Below, one piece after another: positions 1 through 12,500 of a stretch of DNA of 64,000 bases. The position numbers and the translations under genes are program-made. The notes below the pieces were generated by a model, which saw only the letters and a program-made list of their open reading frames with translations, ran no database searches and had not been told where the DNA came from. The stretch's first letter is position 1. Each line of letters opens with the position of its first letter. The stretch spans positions 6,756,668 to 6,820,667 of the forward strand of contig NC_079519.1 of the NCBI RefSeq assembly GCF_000801105.2. The letters run 5' to 3'. Source of the stretch: Raphanus sativus. Taxonomy: Eukaryota > Streptophyta > Magnoliopsida > Brassicales > Brassicaceae.

Positions 1-1
1 C

Positions 2-838
2 ATAAGAGATAGAGAGAAAGGAACACTGATTCTGTCTCAAGGGAAGTACATTCAAAAGGTCCTAAAGACGTTTGGAATGATGGATGCAAAGGCTGTTATA
101 ACTCCTACTGCATCACACTTTAAGCTCAGAAGCCTAATGGACGATGAATTAAAGGAAGAGGCAGTACATATGGAAAGGATTCCGTATGCCAGTGCCGTGG
201 GGAGCCTAATGTATGCTATGGTTGGCTCTAGACCTGATCTAGGTTTCGCAGTGGGATATGTATGTCGCTACATGAGCAAACCAGGAAGGGAACACTGGAA
301 AGCAGTTCAGTGGATTCTACGGTACTTAAAAGGAGCTATGGAGTCTAACCTAACCTTCACGAAGCATTCTAAGATGTGTGTGGAAGGTTTCTCAGACTCA
401 GATTATGCTACAGACAGAGATAGAAGCCGCTCAGTTACAGGTTATGCTTTCAAGTTTGGAGGCAACACTATTTCGTGGAAATCCTGTCTACAATCAGTAG
501 TGGCCCTATCTACAACAGAAGCCGAATATATGGCTATGAATGAAGCAGCTAAAGAAGCAATGTGGCTAAAAGAAATATGCTCAGAGTTGGGGTTCAAACA
601 ACAAGGTATTAAACTACACTGTGATTCTCAGAGTGCTCTAGCCCTAGCAAGAAACCCAGTCAATCACGAAAAGACCAAACACATAGCTACAAAGTTTAAC
701 TTCATTCGGGATCTAGTGGAAGCAGGCGACATTGTGCTATGCAAGATTCATACAAATGTTAACCCTGCAGATTTCCTAACGAAGACAGTACCTGGTCAGA
801 AGTTCCAGCTTTGCTGCGAGCTTTTGAACATCCACTGA
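2..838 (+). CDS. Ty1/copia retrotransposon pol, C-terminal part (end of RT and RNase H), cut by window edge
   Basis: The frame is open from base 2; the first in-frame Met (base 77) is internal, so the protein starts outside the window. The upstream residues read like the end of a copia reverse transcriptase (LSQGKYIQKVLKTFGM). Next comes the copia RNase H domain, with SDSDYATDRDRSRSVTGY, then SWKSCLQSVVALSTTEAEY, then HCDSQSALALARNPVNHEKT, ending NPADFLTKTVP and a stop at 836-838. These blocks are diagnostic of Ty1/copia pol, where RNase H degrades the RNA of the RNA:DNA hybrid. No frameshift or stop is seen in this part, so the element may be fairly recent. Confidence 0.9.
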   Translation: MRDREKGTLILSQGKYIQKVLKTFGMMDAKAVITPTASHFKLRSLMDDELKEEAVHMERIPYASAVGSLMYAMVGSRPDLGFAVGYVCRYMSKPGREHWKAVQWILRYLKGAMESNLTFTKHSKMCVEGFSDSDYATDRDRSRSVTGYAFKFGGNTISWKSCLQSVVALSTTEAEYMAMNEAAKEAMWLKEICSELGFKQQGIKLHCDSQSALALARNPVNHEKTKHIATKFNFIRDLVEAGDIVLCKIHTNVNPADFLTKTVPGQKFQLCCELLNIH

Positions 839-1895
839 GAGGGCAGAAATGGCTCCAGGTGATCCCAACGTCATGATTCCACCTCGCATAACACAAGCAA
901 CAAGTGAGTTAGTGGTTATGAAAGAGAATCAAAGAGGACATGTGTTACCATGACAGAGAAAGAAAGATATGGGATTACCTGGAGAGAAGTGAGAATCGAG
1001 AGGAGTGCTCGATTCAGGTGGAGGTTAAAGGGGCATCAGACAGTCATGGGTCTGAGAAACTAGACGACTCATAGTATTAAATGAGTCACAGGAGTGTTCG
1101 AAGTCTCGGACAGATCATCAACACACCTAAGAGACATTAACGCCTACAAAGAGTCACAAGAGATAAGTGCTCAGTGATTAACTCGAGTATATCACAAAGC
1201 ACAAGGAGATTTCTTGATGAATTACCTTAAAGCAGTTGAGGAGTGTGTACTACAGCTATCGGAGCTAGTGGAAGTCGGATAAATAAGAAAGCTTCAGACT
1301 TGAAGCAACAATCAACTCGTCACAAAGCTGAATCGATCCCCTGATAAAACCAGAAATAAAATCAGGAGGAAACAAATCGATGAAGCAAGCACACGAAGTA
1401 GTAAGCGATATTGAGTCTCACCGGGTTTACGAAAAAGGTGGAGCTTGATGAGGAAGCTCAAGAACGAGCACGAGTCATGTCGGTATCTCAATCGGAGTAG
1501 ATCACAGAGATGAGAGCCGAAGAGATGACATGCAAAGGAAAACAAGTAAACGGTTAGCACATGCTCAAGATAGATCGTCCCTGATCTCTTGCAGATGATC
1601 CTATTCCTTTAAATCACGAGAGGGAGTAGATGTACCTGGGAGATGGAGACGATGCGACGGAGCAACACCACGGTGGTGGAGCTAAATACATCTCTTTCAT
1701 AGAGAAGCAAGATGGAGCTTCAGTCAGACTCGTAGGCACGATTTCGCCGATGGGAAGACGAGGAAGAGAGAGATACTAGAGAGAGAGAGTGAAAGATCGA
1801 GATTGATCTATCTCTTTCGACAAAGAGACACGAGGAGAGTTGCTGAGTGAAAAGGTATTGGGCTTATGGGCTCAAGTCTAAAACTGGTGGAGATT
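839..1895 (+). other. Non-coding 3' spacer of the copia element
   Basis: About 1.06 kb of purine-rich sequence lies between the pol stop and the inferred LTR. It has no convincing ORF. A purine tract (GGTGGAGATT, 1887-1895) directly before the LTR start fits a polypurine tract. Such a long spacer is longer than in many copia elements, so an LTR starting further left remains possible; the 5' LTR is outside the window and cannot be compared. Confidence 0.5.
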
Positions 1896-2382
1896 TGTGA
1901 AGAGTTTATGGACTTAAGCCTCTTCCTCTTAATGTTATGGGCCAAGTCATATGCAGGCCCACTCCAGCAGTCTTAACCTAGTCACACACACAACATATAT
2001 AAGCTGAAGTTAGTGTTGTGATGAGATTAACGTAAGTACAAGGCAACAAAGGTTTACGGCAAGAAGAATCAAATCATCTGGTGAACAGCAAGAGGCAACA
2101 ATACAAGATCAATCACTTAGGCTTAAGCATATTGTATCTAAGGCTATTGTTGGTTTCCTCTAGCTAGGAGTATTTGGTTCTTTGTAAACAATTACCTAGC
2201 ACACTAATTTGGTGTTGCTAGTGTCTCTTTGATCTAGTGGATTTTGGGAGCAGGAGTTCTCCCACGAGACGTACCGCGCCGAGGGCCGGGAACTCGTTAA
2301 ATTGGTTGTGTCATTTACTTTCAGTTTGAACCTAGATCTAAGCTAACTTGAATCTTAAGTAACCTAACCTATAATCTTTACA
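1896..2382 (+). repeat. Inferred 3' LTR of the copia element
   Basis: The segment starts TGTGAAGAG after a polypurine-like tract and ends CTTTACA, giving TG...CA termini with a short TGT/ACA inverted repeat. It contains a TATA-like box (catatataag, 1993-2002) suited to a U3 promoter. The right end could instead be at 2391 (atcaaca). The partner LTR lies outside the window, so boundaries are inferred. Confidence 0.55.
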
Positions 2383-5300
2383 GGATCAACAGTTGAATTG
2401 CAAGGAATCCTCCACATTCGACTGTTGAGTAGCTTTTTCCATTCTATCTTGTTCCCTTTTATTCTTTTTTTTTTTGAAAAATGTTGTAGCAGATCAACTT
2501 CGAAAACTTGACTTTCTCTGTAACTCTCTGTAACTCCATGGAGTGAGAGAACTCTTTCTCTTGATAAAGGCTTCCCCCCGCGCCCCCCGCCCCCCCCCCC
2601 CCAAAAAAAGGCCATGAAAGAAGTTGGCTCAAATTGGTTTTCAATTGGGCCCCAATGTAGTTGTATTTCACTTTGTTGCCTAACAATAGTTTGGGTCAAC
2701 ATTGATCCAACCATTGACTAAACCTTTCTTTTGGTGCACCACCATTAACTAAACTAAATTTTCAATAATCGAGTATTTCAAAACGAAACTTAGAACTAGT
2801 TTCTAAGGTTTGTGGAAGAGTTAGCGGATATTCTTATTGTTTAATGAACTCACAAAAGTTAGATATGTTTGAAATCATATCGAGAAAACTTTAACATAGT
2901 TCCTCTTTTCGTAATAAACATTTCAACTTGTGGACAACCAGTCAACCATGACTCAATGAGTGATCTAAAAATAATATCTTACAATACTTTTTTATTATCT
3001 TGGAAAACATTCCAACTGTGTAAAGCATGAAATACAAAATAGTCAATACCTCAGTTATGCTGTATAAATAATATTAGCAAGACAGAAGAAAAATAGATTA
3101 TGTTTCAAAAAAAATGTTTAACTATTATAAAGGAGTGTCAATCAGAATTTATCAAAATGATGAAATGATACAATTAATAGCAGTATTTTTTAAACCCAAA
3201 CCAGATCAGCGGTCAGAATGGGTTGAATCATGAACCGGAAAACAATTTGGATTGGGTTTATGCGAAAACCCAACCAAAACTAAAATGGTTAGAAACCTAT
3301 ATCGAACCGTCAAAAATTCCGGAAACCGACGATCCAATGAACCGGCCAAACTTCAGTTCATATATAAACCAAAATTTTATTAATAGAACAATTTACTTCT
3401 CTTCTTTTAAAATAAAAATAGGATTATGAAATATTAATAAAATATCGCTTTAGTTCTTTTTGACTTTTCTGCAACTCACAAATCACAAGATTCACAAAAT
3501 TTAATTTTTACATCAAGATAATGTTTTTGTCTACTTTCTCACTCTGTTTAAATTTTATTTTCTGATCACTTGTGTTGAAGATTTAAATAATTGAAATATT
3601 TACGTTTGTGAAATTTGTATAATGTATAAAAGAATAAACGCTTCTCTTATTTCAAAATATAATTTTTAACTAATGTGTATATAATTTTTTTAAAAAGTGA
3701 TGAAGATTTAGAGTGATTAAGATCTGCTAATAAAGTTTAAATTGGCTGTTCGTATTGATTTTAGATTTGAACTACTAAACTATTTTATTATTTTTGTTAT
3801 ATTTTAGTTGTTATTTTAAAAAATTTCTAAACATTATTTCTATTGAAACATTTTACTTGATATGATATTATCTAATTATTAAATTCAGTTTAATCCAATT
3901 AAACCCGATTAAATCTGGTCGAACCATAATAATCTATTATCCAAAATATTTCTGTTTACTAATCTGTCCAGTTTTAAAAACACTAATTAATATAGTAAAC
4001 AATAACTAATAGAAAAGATGATATATTTATCATTATAAATGGTTTATTCTGTGAAAAAAAATTAAAATATTCCAATGCCATAGAACGGTCAGGCCGAAGG
4101 AAAATCCAAAAATGATTTAACACCAAAATATCTCTAGTAAATGCTTAAAATTGTATTTTAATGTTCGCCTAACCATAAGACTTTTAATGTTGGCCTAATT
4201 ATAAGACCCTGAGTTTGAGAGATCAAATACACGTGTGTGTGATGTGTACGGAGGTTAGTGTTGTGTAGTATAAGACAAACAAAGCCAAGTAATCTCGTGT
4301 CCATAATTTCACATGTAATTATATGATTCAACGTCTTGTTTGTTGATACTACCTTTTGGTTCAATTCTATTATTACCATTTAATTCATTTTTGTATTATT
4401 ACATATTATTATATAGTGTGTACTTAATGTCTTCTCAAAGTCACATTCATTGTAAAAAGTTAAATATATATCTTCCCTCTTTTGGACTGCCATCTATGGC
4501 TCACACTTTCCTCTACCAACTCTTTGAAAACAATTTTTCATTTCATATATTCGTTACCTGTTTTTTAATCATTGATTCCAAACTACCATCTAATCATCAT
4601 TTATATGATTTATACACAAGCTCAACTGATATATAATAGGAAAGTAACGGCCAAGGAGCAAAAATGGCTTTGTCAGGAAGACAGAATCGATAGCATGAGA
4701 CGAGACCACTGAGAACCAACAACAAGAAACATCCTTTTGTCACTTCGCCTTTGCTTACACCACAAATCATCTAACCACATTCACTTCAGAGTCCATCATT
4801 GTCTCTAATAATCTATATTTTTGTTTGCTTTCTCCATTTCAGTTTAATTGTCATTATAAAATAAAATTTTTCGTTTCAAAATAAATGTTGTTTCAGAATT
4901 TAAATACAAAATTTATTGACAATATTCTCTAGTCTATTTTTCTATTTGTTAAAATATGATTATGTGTATTAATAATGATGTTTTTTATTTTGGAAATATG
5001 CAAAATTAAATATTTTTTATTATGTGTGCATAAATCTAAAATTATAATTAAAAAAAATAAAATGGAATGTATACATGTTACTAAAGGATGTGTTTGTTTA
5101 GCTTTAGACTAGCATTAAATTGATTGTTGATTGTTCTGACCTATAAAAATAAAATTTCCAAGTTTGAAAACCGTTTATGATATTTCAGATTATTTTATGC
5201 TGTGTTCAAAGCAATTTATTTGTCTCTCAATATTTTGGCTTCTTAAGAAAAACTCTGATAAATCTCTCTTTTTAGACTATCTAAAAATTAGACAAGCATC

Positions 5301-5703
5301 ACATCAAATTAAAAACTCCGATTTTTTCGGACAAACTCCAAATTAAGAATGTAAATGAGAATATAAGATAATGACACAAAAATAAATTATTTTTAAATCT
5401 CTACCCTAATTAAACTTCCCTTTTTCGCATCTTTTATGCCAAAGAAATAAAGAGAACCTGATTATAATATCATTGGGCTTATTGCGCTGTATGCTTCTTC
5501 GTCAAGATTCATATACACAGCTAATGATTATCTCATGCAATGATGATCCATTTTCCACACTCTTTATTAATCTCGAAACGTCTCTCTTTTTCTTATTATC
5601 TCCCCAAGAAAGAAAAACATTTTGTTCTCCTTCAAGTGTATAGAATCATTGTGTTCTTAAATATTCCGACCTTTGCTAGAGTGAGACAACGTAACAAATA
5701 CAA
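2383..5703. other. Intergenic DNA and upstream region of the kinase gene
   Basis: AT-rich sequence without a supportable gene. Around 3190-3330 there is degenerate DNA built from aaccgaacc/aacccaacc-type words, which recur near 3900, 41960-42120 and 46130-46800 and look like relics of a dispersed repeat. The last few hundred bases before 5704 are pyrimidine-rich (TCTC and CTTC runs), as expected for a plant 5' UTR. No core promoter could be fixed with confidence. Confidence 0.5.
2574..2602. repeat. Cytosine homopolymer-rich tract
   Basis: A run of 29 bases is almost only C, with two single G-containing interruptions, followed directly by seven A. It is exceptional in this AT-rich setting. 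It opens spurious glycine-rich ORFs on the minus strand that should not be annotated. Confidence 0.9.
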
Positions 5704-8637
5704 ATGATAACTTCTTCAGAAGAGGGTAGTAACAAGATCCTTGTGGCAATCTCGTTGGACCGCGACGAGAGCCAAAACGCTCTATCTTGGGCAATCAATG
5801 TTCTCGCTAAACCAAGTGATACAATTGTTGCTCTTCATCTTCTTGGTTAGTATAAAAACATAATTTCCTCTGTTTTCTTCTCAGATAATTAAAAAGATTA
5901 TTCTAATCAGGGTGAAACTAAAATTTCGTTGTTGCAGTTGGTGAAGAGCCAAAAAAAGTTCCGATGAAAAAGAAGAAGAGAACTCAGATTCGCCGTGCCA
6001 AAGCTCATGTTATCTCCATGCTTGGAGAGTTCGCTTACACTTGCTGCCAGAACCAAGTACGACCAAATTTTATTTCTTTTTCTTATTCGGCATAATAGGA
6101 TTTTAAACCGAACCAAACCGGTTTTTGGATAGCCTTATTACCATTATAAAAAGTGTTATTAATCCAGAGTTTTCTCTGATGATAATTCGAACTCATTCAA
6201 CATGAAACCTTGCAAAAAAAAAAAAAACAGAATCAGGTTATAAGTTTTCTAAATTCGGAGAACTGAAACTTCAAATCATTTTGGAATATTTATAATATTA
6301 AAAATAGGTTTTGAACAATATTAATAATGCTACATTATACAAACTGGTATATTCAAAATTATTTTCCAACTCAATAGGTGAACTTGGAAGCCAAGGTAGG
6401 GTTTAGCTCAAACATCGGAAGAGGACTAATCAATGAAATCAAGTCAATTTCTGCTCACTATCTTGTTCTTTCCCGACCAACCAGTCACGCATACAGGTAG
6501 TAAACCGGACATTTTCCGGTTTAGAAACTTATGGATCCAATTCATAATCCTTGCAGTAATTAATAACTGGTTTCCATGTTTCTTGATTTAGGATATGGAA
6601 TGAGATCACAAGGTACGTCTCGGACTTTGCTCCGTCAAGCTGCTCTATTATTTTTGTTGGAAACCAAAGAAAACAGCATAAAGATTGCTACTCTGACTCT
6701 GATATTTCTCGAGGTTAGCCCGCAATAATATCTCGTTTATGTTTGGTACTAAAATTTATTCAGAGGATGCAAAGACTAACAACTATGTTATTCTCAGACA
6801 TAAAGAGTGAGAAGTATTCACCGCGCAGCGTACTAAGCATTCTATCAAGAGATCTTACAAGCTCCTCAGGCGATGATGCTTCAAGTTTCAGCAGTTCAGT
6901 GGTTTCTTCTAGATTCGCTTTGCCTTCAGACAAACCCAAACATAGACCAATGTCTCCCTATAGATTCATATCTTCACTTATCATGAACTCTCCTTTGAGG
7001 AAATGGAGAAGAAACGAGACTAAGAATAACCCTAAACCTAAACCTCTAATTCAGTGCTTTACTTACAACGAGATATCTAAAGCCACAAATGATTTTGATC
7101 AAGGTGAGCCAAACTATAAAACACTGGATCAAGTGCATAAACCTAATCTATGTTTTTGGTTGAACTGTAGAGAACATAGTAGGTATAGGAGGTTACTCTG
7201 AAGTGTACAGAGGAGATCTATGGGATGGAAGGAGAATCGCGGTGAAGAGATTAACAAAAGAGAGTGGCGACATGAACAAGGAGAAAGAGTTTCTTACGGA
7301 ACTCGGCATCACAAGCCATGTCTCTCATCCCAACACTGCTCTTCTCTTAGGTTGTTGTGTTGAGAGAGGTCTCTATCTTGTCTTCAGGTTCTCTGAGAAC
7401 GGAAACTTGTACTCTGCCTTACACGGTAACCTAACTTCAGATAACTTTCATTTTGTAGATATAATATCCAAGACCGCCAGAAATTTTGGAGAATATAAAA
7501 TTTTAGTAATTTTTAATAATTTTTTTATTTAATTAAGGGGGGTCACCAATTCTACATATATTATTTCTTTAAAATTTGAGGATAAAAGCGCATATTTCAT
7601 TTGGATGTGCCATTAACCAGTCTTGATAGTATCATCCTATTATAAAGAGTATATAGTTTAAAGTTTGGTTTGTTTTTGTGAATAATTAATCCTAAACAGA
7701 GAAGGAAACCGGGTCGTTGGATTGGCCTATACGGTACAAGATTGCAGTTGGAGTTGCTAGAGGGCTTCATTATCTTCACAAACGCTGCAACCATCGGATC
7801 ATTCACCGTGATATCAAATCTTCCAACGTTTTACTTGGACCTGATTTTGAACCGCAGGTAAGCTTTCTTGTCACACAAGCAATTCGATTTCGTTTATCTC
7901 TGTGTGAAGATTGGCTGTGGTTATGGTTGAGCAGATAACAGATTTTGGATTGGCGAAATGGCTGCCTAACAAATGGACTCACCATGCGGTTATACCGGTT
8001 GAAGGAACGTTCGGTTATCTAGCACCAGAGTCCTTAATGCAAGGAACCGTAGACGAGAAAACTGATATCTACGCATTTGGTATACTCCTTCTTGAAATCA
8101 TAAGTGGACGAAGACCGGTGAATCCTTCTCATAAACACATTCTCTTATGGGTATGATTCTTCTCATACCTAGTTACTTGTTGATGAAACGAGACCCTCTG
8201 TTTGACTTATAAATTTCATCGTTGACTCGTTGATCACTAACAGGCCAAGCCGGCGCTGGAGACAGGTAACACACGAGAGTTGGTTGATCCGAAACTGGAA
8301 GATAAGTATGACGATCAACAAATGAACAGGCTTGTACTTACAGCTTCACATTGTGTCCAACAATCACCGATCTTACGACCTAACATGACTCAGGTTGGTT
8401 ACATGCATATTGTAATGTATACTAGGAGCCAAACCGTCCAAAAACTGGATTGCAATGTATAAGGTTTTGTGATTTTTTATTAAGGTATTGGAATTGCTCA
8501 CAAATGGGAATGAGGCTGAGGTTGCAAAGAGCTGGAGAATGCCTAAGGATATGACTAACGACGATGAAGATAATGAAGAATGGGATGACTACTCTACGTT
8601 ACTCGGATATGATGTTCCTTTGGATTCTTCCATTTAA
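5704..8637 (+). CDS. Receptor-like cytoplasmic kinase with N-terminal USP domain (AT5G57670 ortholog), 579 aa, 10 exons
   Basis: Predicted serine/threonine kinase of the RLCK VI type. Exons: 5704-5845, 5938-6056, 6378-6496, 6592-6713, 6798-7103, 7171-7425, 7700-7857, 7935-8150, 8244-8393, 8485-8637; all introns are GT-AG and the sum is exactly 580 codons. Residues ~10-150 form a universal-stress-protein/adenine nucleotide alpha-hydrolase-like domain ([20 protein letters not shown]). A Ser-rich linker follows. The kinase has a G-loop [11 protein letters not shown] (from residue 274), Lys295 in [14 protein letters not shown] with Asp392, DFG Asp410 and LAPES, so it looks catalytically competent. 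There is no transmembrane segment. An acceptor-like site at 6763 would leave a 50-nt intron and a frameshift; the site at 6797 restores frame. The USP-kinase order and the COL5 neighbour match Arabidopsis chromosome 5. Its substrate cannot be inferred from sequence. Confidence 0.93.
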
Positions 8638-8839
8638 TATTTTTTAATCTAATATCCACTATCTTTTTTTTTTGTAAAAGATATCCACTATCTTTCTTGA
8701 TAGATTTTTATCTGTTAATTCTTTGTATCTTTATGAAAATTGAGGGGTTCATCCATCATGTACTTCCACGACTAATAATAGAAATAAATTACTAATCATT
8801 TACCTCCTTAAATTTGAATAATAGAATAACCATAATGTC

Positions 8840-8967
8840 GTCGGGTTGTTCGTAGCCAAGTGGCTGCTGAGCTCTGCCTTCGGGCCCTGACGTCTGGAGT
8901 TCGACCCCTATTTACCTCAGTTTGAGGATTAAAAGGTCCAAAAGTGACCAATTGACAAAAAAAAAAA
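8840..8967 (+). mobile_element. tRNA-derived SINE with perfect 17-bp target duplication
   Basis: A 128-bp insertion has an RNA polymerase III box A (tagccaagtggc, 8853-8864) and box B (gagttcgaccc, 8897-8907), and ends in an A tract. It is flanked by identical 17-bp copies of agaataaccataatgtc (8823-8839 and 8968-8984), the hallmark of LINE-mediated retrotransposition. It lies about 200 bp past the kinase stop codon and may lie in or near that gene's 3' UTR. Confidence 0.9.
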
Positions 8968-9366
8968 AGAATAACCATAATGTCAAAAAAGACATCAAAT
9001 GTCAAATAAATAAAAAATAATTTTAGTTTATTTTCCTTTTTGAAGGAATACTAGTAACATAATTACACACAAAACTAAAAAAAATATTGTACTTTCACTT
9101 TTTAACAAAGAACTAAAGCAACATATTCTTCTCCCAACAGTTATGGCTCCAGACTAATAAGGATTAAATAGTACTATAAATTCAATTACAGTTAGCCAAA
9201 ACGAATCCCAACACCTTTCTTAAGAAAAAAAATCTCTTTAGATAAAGAAAATATCGTATTACATTTGCTATGTCATATGTGTGTATATATTAAGATACGT
9301 GAATTTGTCGTTATCGAAAACAAGTTATTTGATAAAAGAAAATAAAAGCAGTGGCACTTTAATCCT

Positions 9367-9502
9367 ATAAGAAAAGAAAGCAATAGTATGGATCTAAATA
9401 GAGACAGTTTTTTTGGGTGGAATTTGTAACATTAAATTCAATAAGAAAAGAAAGCAATAGTATGGATGTAAATGGTGACAGTTTCCTTGGTGGAATTTGT
9501 AA
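9367..9502. repeat. Tandem duplication, two copies of ~63 bp
   Basis: Copies at 9367-9429 and 9441-9502 share the word ataagaaaagaaagcaatag and end ggtggaatttgtaa. They differ at several positions. No coding meaning is apparent. Confidence 0.8.
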
Positions 9503-11046
9503 TAACATCATAACATGTATATAATAATGGGATAGTTTTGATACATCAGTTGAGATTAAATATACATATTTTGGCATTGAAGCCAAAAGATAGTTTGGCT
9601 TTTTCTTGTCCTGAGTTCTACTTTCAAGTAAATTCTTAACATAAATAAGCTAGACATGTGAAAACAATTTCGCTAGGGTATGTTAGCTCATTTTATTAGT
9701 TCTTTCTTTTTTTTTTGCATTTTACAATATGTTCATCAAGTGGAAGATGGGAACTGTTAGGATATGGGTTACGGTGCAGAAGTGGACCACGAGACAAGCT
9801 CTTGGGCCGGCGATGCACGTGGTTAGGGTGTGGTCGGACCCTCGACTTGTCCCCTCTTCAACCCAGGCCATGTCGAACCCACTTTGGGCCACGCAGGTCC
9901 CACTTTCAAGGAGCCAACAAATACATTTATCTTTTTTCATCCCCATTTACTGGTTCAACTGTTAACAAGCTTTTTCCTTTAAACGTGTGACAGTAGTACT
10001 TTTTTTATAATACTGGTGGGAGTTAACATGATTTAAAGATGGCTTGGTTTGACAAAAGAAAAGGTTTCCAAAACTCATGAGTCATGATTATAAAGTTATT
10101 ATTACTTATTTTTAATATTTTCCATATATGATGAATGAATTATATATAAGCATTTCGTTATAGAGAGTATAGTGTCACCAATGTTCTAGTGTAAATAATC
10201 GATGCAAATCTATGAACTTTCAATATGATTGAGATATAAATTCATTTGAATCTCGTTAGATATACTGAGATATTCAGATGGCATTTTCAGAAGTAACGGT
10301 GTAACGACACTTTTTTAGAGAGACTTCAGCTGAATAAGAATTTCATTTATAATGCCATGGTCCTACAATTCATAATTGATCTTGATTGTTACAGATACTA
10401 TTAAGAATCTTTTTGAACCCATGCTATAATTCAAAATTGATTGTTTACAAATATTAATAATCTTTGTCAACCCTAACTAGTATATCTATTCATGCGCTGT
10501 TAATAACTTCGTTTCACTTATCTCAGGTATAGTACAAGTCCACAGGGTTTAGCAAAGATGAACGATCTAAGACAACTACAATGAAATATACATTTACGCA
10601 GGAGTTATAAGAGCTATCATAACTTCACACATGTGTTAACAAAACCAGATTAAAACTGAATTGGAACTAACAAACTTTAATTAATATTTAAGCATATTTT
10701 TAGTAATAGACAATGAGTTTTTGGTAGAAGTCACCTAACAAGCTTAATCCAAGATTAGTTGTGGGAAAACCACCGTACTTACCCAATTTATTCGTGACAC
10801 TCAACATCAAACTTTTAATTATTTGTTTTCTGTTTGCTTTAGTTATATGTATTGTCATAACTTTGCTCTAATGCACTATAATTAACGTTATTATGATTTT
10901 ATATATGTGGCTCCAAAGCCAAAGGATTTCCTAGCCATTACTTGCATATCTTAAGCTACCTTCCTATAAAAATATCACGCCTAAAATGCCCACTGCATCA
11001 AGGTCTCTAACCCCACTTGGACGGCACATGTATCATTCAACTATAG
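9503..11046. other. Intergenic DNA with a GC-rich island at ~9745-9905
   Basis: Most of this interval is AT-rich and featureless. A block of about 160 bp (9745-9905) is markedly GC-rich and contains gcacgtgg, ggaccctcgac and several gtcccac/gggcc words. Overlapping ORFs in three frames there look like composition effects, since none resembles a known protein. It could be a promoter, an unannotated non-coding RNA or a TE fragment. Confidence 0.4.
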
Positions 11047-11060
11047 CAATCCAGATTATT

Positions 11061-11304
11061 TTTTTTTTTGAGAAAAAAGGGTTAAACCCGGGTCACTATT
11101 GGAACCAGACCTAACCCCCGGGGGAGTCGCAAGCCCGCGGATGGACTCCTTCTCCTGGGCATTCAAATGGGTCCTAAAGCATGGACCCATATCCGCGTTA
11201 GGTGAACTGAACAATGTGACTTAGTTTCGCATAGCAGGAGGATCGAACCTGAAACGTGTTGGCGTCCCAGACCCGTCCACTGCCACTTGACCACAAGGCC
11301 CGTT
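11061..11304 (-). mobile_element. tRNA-derived SINE, minus orientation, 14-bp target duplication
   Basis: A 244-bp insertion begins on the plus strand with a T tract (the A tail) and ends with tRNA-like promoter boxes in reverse. Box B is complementary to aggatcgaacctg (11239-11251) and box A to ccacttgaccac (11283-11294). Identical 14-bp flanks caatccagattatt occur at 11047-11060 and 11305-11318. The tail segment (ggttaaacccgggtca) is shared with the fragment at 29440-29606, so both belong to one family, distinct from the SINE at 8840. Confidence 0.88.
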
Positions 11305-11318
11305 CAATCCAGATTATT

Positions 11319-12500
11319 AATCATGGATATTTTCATTATCGAGAAAATGGAGTGGATTTTATAGAAGTATCTGCTTACAAGTTGCAAGAATGCAAGTGTA
11401 TATGTAATTAGCAAATTCATTATCATATGTATTCAAAAGTCTTAAACTAATTGCAAGGAAGCTACGATATAACCTTTAAACTATGAAAACTCAAATTAAT
11501 GATGCAACATCATATGAGACGTGTAAAAAAGCATTATACTAATTGAAAATATCGATTACTTCGCATATTAATAGAATCAAATATCTAATCAGAAAATCAC
11601 CGATCACTTACGACAAAACATCATAGTGCCAACTGACTTTAACTTTATCTGACAATGATCACGTTATTGCATAGAGATAAAGATTGGCTCTACAGAAACT
11701 TAAAAGGCAAAGTTTATGAAGTTTCGGACAAAACAATTAACTGCATTCTTCACTACTTTTCCACCCATTCCCGAAAAATCGAACATTTTCGCCTATGACT
11801 CTTATCACTCTGCGAAAGTTCCAGAGATATTGGAATATGCAATCTACAGTACTAGTATATACGAATCTCAAATTATTGGAGTAGTTAATTCAGCGGGGGA
11901 AAACAAATATCTTTGGACGGTATATAGATTGGATCGTCTGCGTTTTACATATACGTAAAGATTGCATGAAAGGCAACTTTAATAATTAAGCTAGCCAAGA
12001 TCGTATTATGTAAAAAGAAAATTGTATTATGTACAGTTCTTATCGACCTCTAATTCCAGTTATCATAATATTTAATTTACTTATATTATAAAAAGAAAAT
12101 AATAATTATAAAATAAAATACTACTTACTAAGGATTTGAGGTACATGTAAACAATTAGAAAGCCAAACTCCACCTAATCTCCGTTAACAAATATAGCGAC
12201 AAGACAACATCAGCCAATAGAGAAATGTAATCACCAAATTATATTATTTTATAAAACTTTACTAAATAAAAATAAGCATTACAAAAACAGAAAAGAAAAG
12301 TTACAGTCTTACAGTGGCAGTGAGAGAGACGGTAAAATAAAAAGTAAACGGACGAAGCAGTAAAAAAGGATAAATTGTTTGTCTAGAGTAAGACTCACTA
12401 TGATAAAATACAATACACCAAACGGTAAATCGACGGTGGAAGAAAGGAAGTTTCCAAGTGATGGATGATGATTCGTTTAGACTTCCACCGTAGATTAGAA
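11319..12500. other. Intergenic DNA and 3' flank of COL5
   Basis: AT-rich; an ORF of 80 codons at 11716-11958 has no recognisable similarity or supporting signals. Bases ~12240-12500 just past the COL5 stop are the likely 3' UTR of that minus-strand gene. Confidence 0.45.

Noticed and set aside
1312..1560. 82-aa minus-strand ORF in the copia tail
   Set aside because: Low-complexity hydrophobic translation of a purine-rich spacer; no support.
2364..2714. Gly-rich minus-strand ORFs (2364-2714, 2459-2686)
   Set aside because: Created by the C homopolymer; no homology and shifted by any length change in the tract.
6743..6797. Met at 6743 as an alternative start of the kinase linker exon, or acceptor at 6763
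   Set aside because: Using 6763 gives a 50-nt intron and a frameshift; the acceptor at 6797 gives an 84-nt intron and preserves frame.
9715..9990. Three overlapping ORFs of 74-91 aa in the GC-rich block
   Set aside because: Open frames in three frames at once indicate stop-poor composition rather than coding.
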